Assembly (NCBI GenBank): GCA_013306675.1
Contig: JABLUY010000051.1
Span: 1 to 64,000, forward strand
Length of the DNA stretch: 64,000 nucleotides
From: Thraustochytrium sp. TN22
Taxonomy: Eukaryota; Sar; Bigyra; Thraustochytrida; Thraustochytriidae
Direction of reading: 5' to 3'
Position 1 is the first letter of the stretch. Every line of letters begins with the position of its first letter. Below the pieces are notes generated by a model. It saw only the letters and a list, made by a program, of their open reading frames with translations. It did no database searches and was not told where the DNA came from. The translations under genes and the position numbers were made by a program. Below, in pieces: positions 61,060-64,000 of this stretch.

Positions 61060-61067
61060 ATCCCACT
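61060..61067 (+). repeat. Right target-site duplication ATCCCACT
   Basis: Identical to 56101-56108, abutting the right inverted repeat. Confidence 0.92.
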
Positions 61068-61127
61068 CGCCTTCCAGTCACCTCTCGGGCTCTCGCACAA
61101 GACGCCTACGGGCTGCACGGCGGCGTG

Positions 61128-61130
61128 GCA

Positions 61131-61167
<37 letters not shown>
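61128..61167. repeat. (GGC)n array in the leader of the next gene
   Basis: About 13 GGC triplets, 40 bp upstream of the ATG at 61208. Confidence 0.9.
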
Positions 61168-61168
<1 letters not shown>

Positions 61169-61207
61169 AGACTTGCTTGCGCGCAGCAGGCCCGGCCAGG
61201 CCAGGCC

Positions 61208-62320
61208 ATGGGCGCCGAGTTCTCTTCGTGCTGTTCGCAGCACACAGACGGCGCCGACAACCCGTTCGGACCCATACGGCGCGGGCAAGAGGCGCGGCAA
61301 CGGCCGCTGCTGTGCCAGCCGCACCAGCTGCAGGAGCAGCTGCTACAGGAGCGCAGGCTATCGCGAGGGTCGCACGAAGGGCGCATCGTAGAGCAGGCTC
61401 TGCTGGAGGCGCAGGAGGTGGTGGAGTCCACCAGCCCGGCACCGCCGGCGGACAAACGCGACGTGCAGTCCGTGCCGCGTAGCATCCCCAAGACTGTGTC
61501 TGGCGAGGTGGTGCGCCGCGCGCGCACCATGAGTGGTCCGTCCTCGCGCAATGACGGCGCCGCGCACGTCGCGCAGCCGCCGCCGCGCGCCTCGCTGCGG
61601 CGCCTGCGCTCGGCTGATCCCTCCCTGAACAGCTTGGCCAGCGTTGGTTCCTTCGACGACGGCATCAGCTCATATCAGCCTGCGCGCGCGCCTGCCCTCC
61701 CTGAGGCCTGCCGCATCGGCGGCCTCGCCATGCACCGCAACGCGGCCATGGTCAACCTCGCCGACGTCGCGGCCCCGTACGAAGATGCCAGCGCCTCTGT
61801 CGCGGACGAGCGCGCCGCGGGCCGCCGCCACAACTCTGTGCTCTCACGCGTCTCCTCGGTCAGCGCCGGCTCGCTCGCCGACGACGAGGACGCCGAGGAG
61901 GAGGAGGACGAGGAGGATGCCAGCGAGCCCTTTGAGCAGGTGCTCTTGCCTGTGCGCGTCAACACACCCAGCATGCAGGGCAATCTGCGCTCCGTGCTTC
62001 GCGGCGAGGCACCAGCACTACCTTCACCGCCGCCTCGCGAGCGCTCCTGCGGGCATGGCCGCGACGTCTCAGAGACCAAGGCCAGCACGACGCCGACCAC
62101 ACTCACATCGTCCCTGCCCACGAAGCGCACGCAATCGCGCCGCCCGACCACGCTCGAGATGCGCGACGAAGAGCCGACGCAGCGGGCGCACCAGCAGCAG
62201 CAACAGCAACAGCAACAGCAAGCCACCTGGGATCTGATCAACATCGACAACTCCCCGCGCACCGACTCGGCCGCTGCGCTTCGGCGCAAGTGGGAGACCG
62301 CGACGCTCATGTGCACATAA
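61208..62320 (+). CDS. Probably lipid-anchored, disordered protein of unknown function
   Basis: 370 aa starting MGAEFSSCCSQ. Gly2, Ser at position 6 and the CysCys pair fit N-myristoylation plus palmitoylation, giving a plasma-membrane or ciliary-membrane anchor. The rest is largely low complexity: Gln-rich (40-60), basic and Ser-rich segments with phosphosite-like RxxS patterns (RASLRRLRSADPSL, RRHNSVLSRVSSVSAGS), an acidic run (DDEDAEEEEDEEDASE), and a Gln10 tract near the C-terminus followed by ATWDLINIDNSPRT. No folded domain is recognised. The transposon sits 140 bp upstream of its ATG. Convergent with the dynein gene. Confidence 0.7.
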   Translation: MGAEFSSCCSQHTDGADNPFGPIRRGQEARQRPLLCQPHQLQEQLLQERRLSRGSHEGRIVEQALLEAQEVVESTSPAPPADKRDVQSVPRSIPKTVSGEVVRRARTMSGPSSRNDGAAHVAQPPPRASLRRLRSADPSLNSLASVGSFDDGISSYQPARAPALPEACRIGGLAMHRNAAMVNLADVAAPYEDASASVADERAAGRRHNSVLSRVSSVSAGSLADDEDAEEEEDEEDASEPFEQVLLPVRVNTPSMQGNLRSVLRGEAPALPSPPPRERSCGHGRDVSETKASTTPTTLTSSLPTKRTQSRRPTTLEMRDEEPTQRAHQQQQQQQQQQATWDLINIDNSPRTDSAAALRRKWETATLMCT

Positions 62321-62467
62321 CCGACACTCGAGCTGGCCACGGCCGCTCCATTGCTCGCGCGTGAGTTTCGGAACTAGCTCGAAACTCGCGCCAGCAGCCA
62401 TCATGTGATTGTGAAGTAAAAAAGCAGCATTCTTACCTTTTATTTATCGCGCATCGCCGACCTCATC

Positions 62468-64000
62468 TCAGTCGTTCAGGTTGCACAGCATTGCCACGCC
62501 GCGCCAGATCCAAAAGTCTGGATCCACGTCGGTCGGCAGGTAAATCGGCAGCACGAAGTTCGTCGACATGCCAGTCGTAGACAGCGCGCCGGCGCGCGTG
62601 CTGGTCTTGTATACCGGGCACGCATACAGTGCTGGGTCTGGCTTGAAGTTCTCCGTCGGGAGGAAGTGGATCGAACGCATCGATGAGTACATCTGGCCCA
62701 CCGCTGCGTCCTGCACAGAATGGGTGTCCGGGTCCCAGCGCGCGCCCTCCATGTGCAAGCCCGCCACAATCACGCCATTGCTAGGCCGCTCCTCAATGTC
62801 CTCATCCTCGCACCGATACACCTCAAAATCAAAGCTCAGCGAGTTGATCGCCACCCGGTGCTTGCGCGCGTGTGTCTGCAAGATGCCCGTCATGAACCCT
62901 TGTGGGAAGAAGAACACCGGCAGCGGGAACAGGAGCGGCTCGCCCTCGCGCAGCCATGCGCGCAGAAACGCGACGCGCACCTTGAGGTCCTCGAACCACG
63001 ATGACAGCGGTCGCAGCGACGGATACGCCACCTGCGCCCACAGCGCCGGCACCTCGTTGTTCAGCGTGCTGGTGTACATCTTGTCCAGGTCGCCCGACAT
63101 CACCACGAAGCCCTTGATGGCCTTCACCAGCTCCGTCATTGACTCGCGCAGCCGTTGCAGCAGATTGTTGAACTTGACAATCTCCTGCTGCAAAAATGTC
63201 GCCAGCGGGTCGTACAGCCCGGTCTCCTCGTTCAGCACAAAGGTGCGCGTGCCGGCCTCCGTCTCCACGTCCAGCTCCTCAGGGAGGCCCTCCTGCATCA
63301 CCTCCACGAGCGCCTCCACCACCTCGTCCGGCGTCGCGCCGGCCGCACCGCCGCTGGCGCGCGGCTCGATGGACACCACCGCACCCACCATGGACATGCT
63401 CTCCTGCAGCTGGAAGGTCGTGTTTGCATTGTCGTGCATCCCGAACACCTCCGGGTCCTCGATGTCTGGCAGTCGCGCCACGAACGCGCGATACCCGGCC
63501 ATGTCCGAGTCCGGCGGCGACGTGTATCGGCCCGACCTCGAGAACGCGTACACCTCGCCCAAGATGCCTGGCGTGTAAAAGCGGCCCAGGATACTCAGCA
63601 GGCATCGCCGGTCCCAGTCGTCCGTGACGCGCCCGCCGTAGTTGATCTGGCCCGTCACGTACCGCAACGCGTCCCAAGGAATCACCTCCTGCTCATCCAG
63701 GAACCGCGCTAGCCCCTGCGCCGAGCACTCCAAATCGCTGTCGTCGAAGTCGTACCGGATGTTCCACCCAAGCGGCCCGAACTTGCGCCGCTCTTGGATG
63801 ATGCCGTGGAAGAAGCACAGCCCGAACAGCAGCTTGCGAAAGTCCTGTGGCCGCGCCGGGCAGCTGTCCAGGACGTCCTCGCGCAGCACCGTGTCGAACG
63901 AACGGAAGATGTTCGCGCGCAGGCCCTTGGGCGGCTCGTTCGTCAGCTTCAGGCCGTTCTGCAGCACACTCACGGGAAAATATGGCGCCGGAAACGAGGT
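62468..64000 (-). CDS. Dynein heavy chain, C-terminal part (runs off the window)
   Basis: 510 C-terminal residues in one exon; the frame is still open at the window edge, reading TSFPAPYFPVSVLQNGLKLT. This is the AAA6-to-C-terminal region of dynein heavy chains: NEPPKGLRANIFRSF, FGLCFFHGIIQERRKFGPLG, WNIRYDFDDSDLECS, WDALRYVTGQINYGGRVTDD, WDRRCLLSIL, then the C-terminal domain with FFFPQGFMTGILQTHARKHR and NFVLPIYLPTDVDPDFWIWR. The pattern is that of axonemal outer or inner arm chains rather than cytoplasmic ones (inference). The motor walks on doublet microtubules in cilia. The stop is 147 bp from the convergent neighbour. Confidence 0.93.
   Translation of the reverse strand, partial: TSFPAPYFPVSVLQNGLKLTNEPPKGLRANIFRSFDTVLREDVLDSCPARPQDFRKLLFGLCFFHGIIQERRKFGPLGWNIRYDFDDSDLECSAQGLARFLDEQEVIPWDALRYVTGQINYGGRVTDDWDRRCLLSILGRFYTPGILGEVYAFSRSGRYTSPPDSDMAGYRAFVARLPDIEDPEVFGMHDNANTTFQLQESMSMVGAVVSIEPRASGGAAGATPDEVVEALVEVMQEGLPEELDVETEAGTRTFVLNEETGLYDPLATFLQQEIVKFNNLLQRLRESMTELVKAIKGFVVMSGDLDKMYTSTLNNEVPALWAQVAYPSLRPLSSWFEDLKVRVAFLRAWLREGEPLLFPLPVFFFPQGFMTGILQTHARKHRVAINSLSFDFEVYRCEDEDIEERPSNGVIVAGLHMEGARWDPDTHSVQDAAVGQMYSSMRSIHFLPTENFKPDPALYACPVYKTSTRAGALSTTGMSTNFVLPIYLPTDVDPDFWIWRGVAMLCNLND

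Overview
The window reads as nuclear DNA of a GC-rich, intron-poor, flagellated protist. This rests on an axonemal-type dynein heavy chain, a plant/protist-like vacuolar sorting receptor, an ER prolyl hydroxylase ending in HDEL, a GRK-like kinase with an RGS domain and a CaaX end, a mitochondrial bL34 with a long presequence, and spliceosomal introns in two genes. I see no plastid gene and no virus-like element. A stramenopile-like heterotroph is one possibility, but the lineage cannot be fixed from sequence alone. Microsatellites and minisatellites are dense, and the host coding sequence is strongly G/C at third positions.

Layout. 0-8 kb: an ER prolyl 4-hydroxylase-like protein with a VHL-like domain, two ankyrin proteins, a phosducin-like protein and a GT8 glycosyltransferase that diverge from a shared 279-bp promoter region. 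7.9-8.7 kb: a 36-bp satellite with a higher-order 144-bp period. 8.8-24.5 kb: a Q-rich protein, a gene-poor tract, a VSR-like receptor with one intron, a DUF1348 protein, a HEAT-repeat protein, cyclin Y, a spondin-N secreted protein and a small coiled-coil protein. 25.7-41.3 kb: a CLC-6/7-type chloride/proton exchanger convergent with a six-exon NAA15 (NatA auxiliary subunit), a tiny ORF, the GRK-like kinase and a RasGEF. 42.4-52.4 kb: a PDZ/coiled-coil giant, mitochondrial bL34, a polyQ coiled-coil protein and a PX membrane protein. 52.4-56.1 kb: low-complexity DNA without a supported gene. 61.2-64 kb: a probably lipid-anchored protein and the 3' end of a dynein heavy chain.

The standout is a complete-looking 4951-bp DNA transposon at 56109-61059. 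It has perfect 16-bp terminal inverted repeats, a perfect 8-bp target-site duplication (ATCCCACT), and one uninterrupted 1240-codon gene whose acidic motifs and spacing resemble P-element/THAP9-type transposases. It sits 140 bp upstream of the start codon of the probable lipid-anchored protein gene, so it probably landed in that gene's promoter or leader. Other notable items are the VHL-like/prolyl-hydroxylase fusion, a 160-residue insertion inside the first CBS domain of the CLC protein, coding-derived duplicates beyond the phosducin-like stop codon, and a recurrent intergenic 10-mer.

Host genes are mostly single-exon and alternate strands without operon-like order. All functional names come from motif recognition by eye, without database searches.
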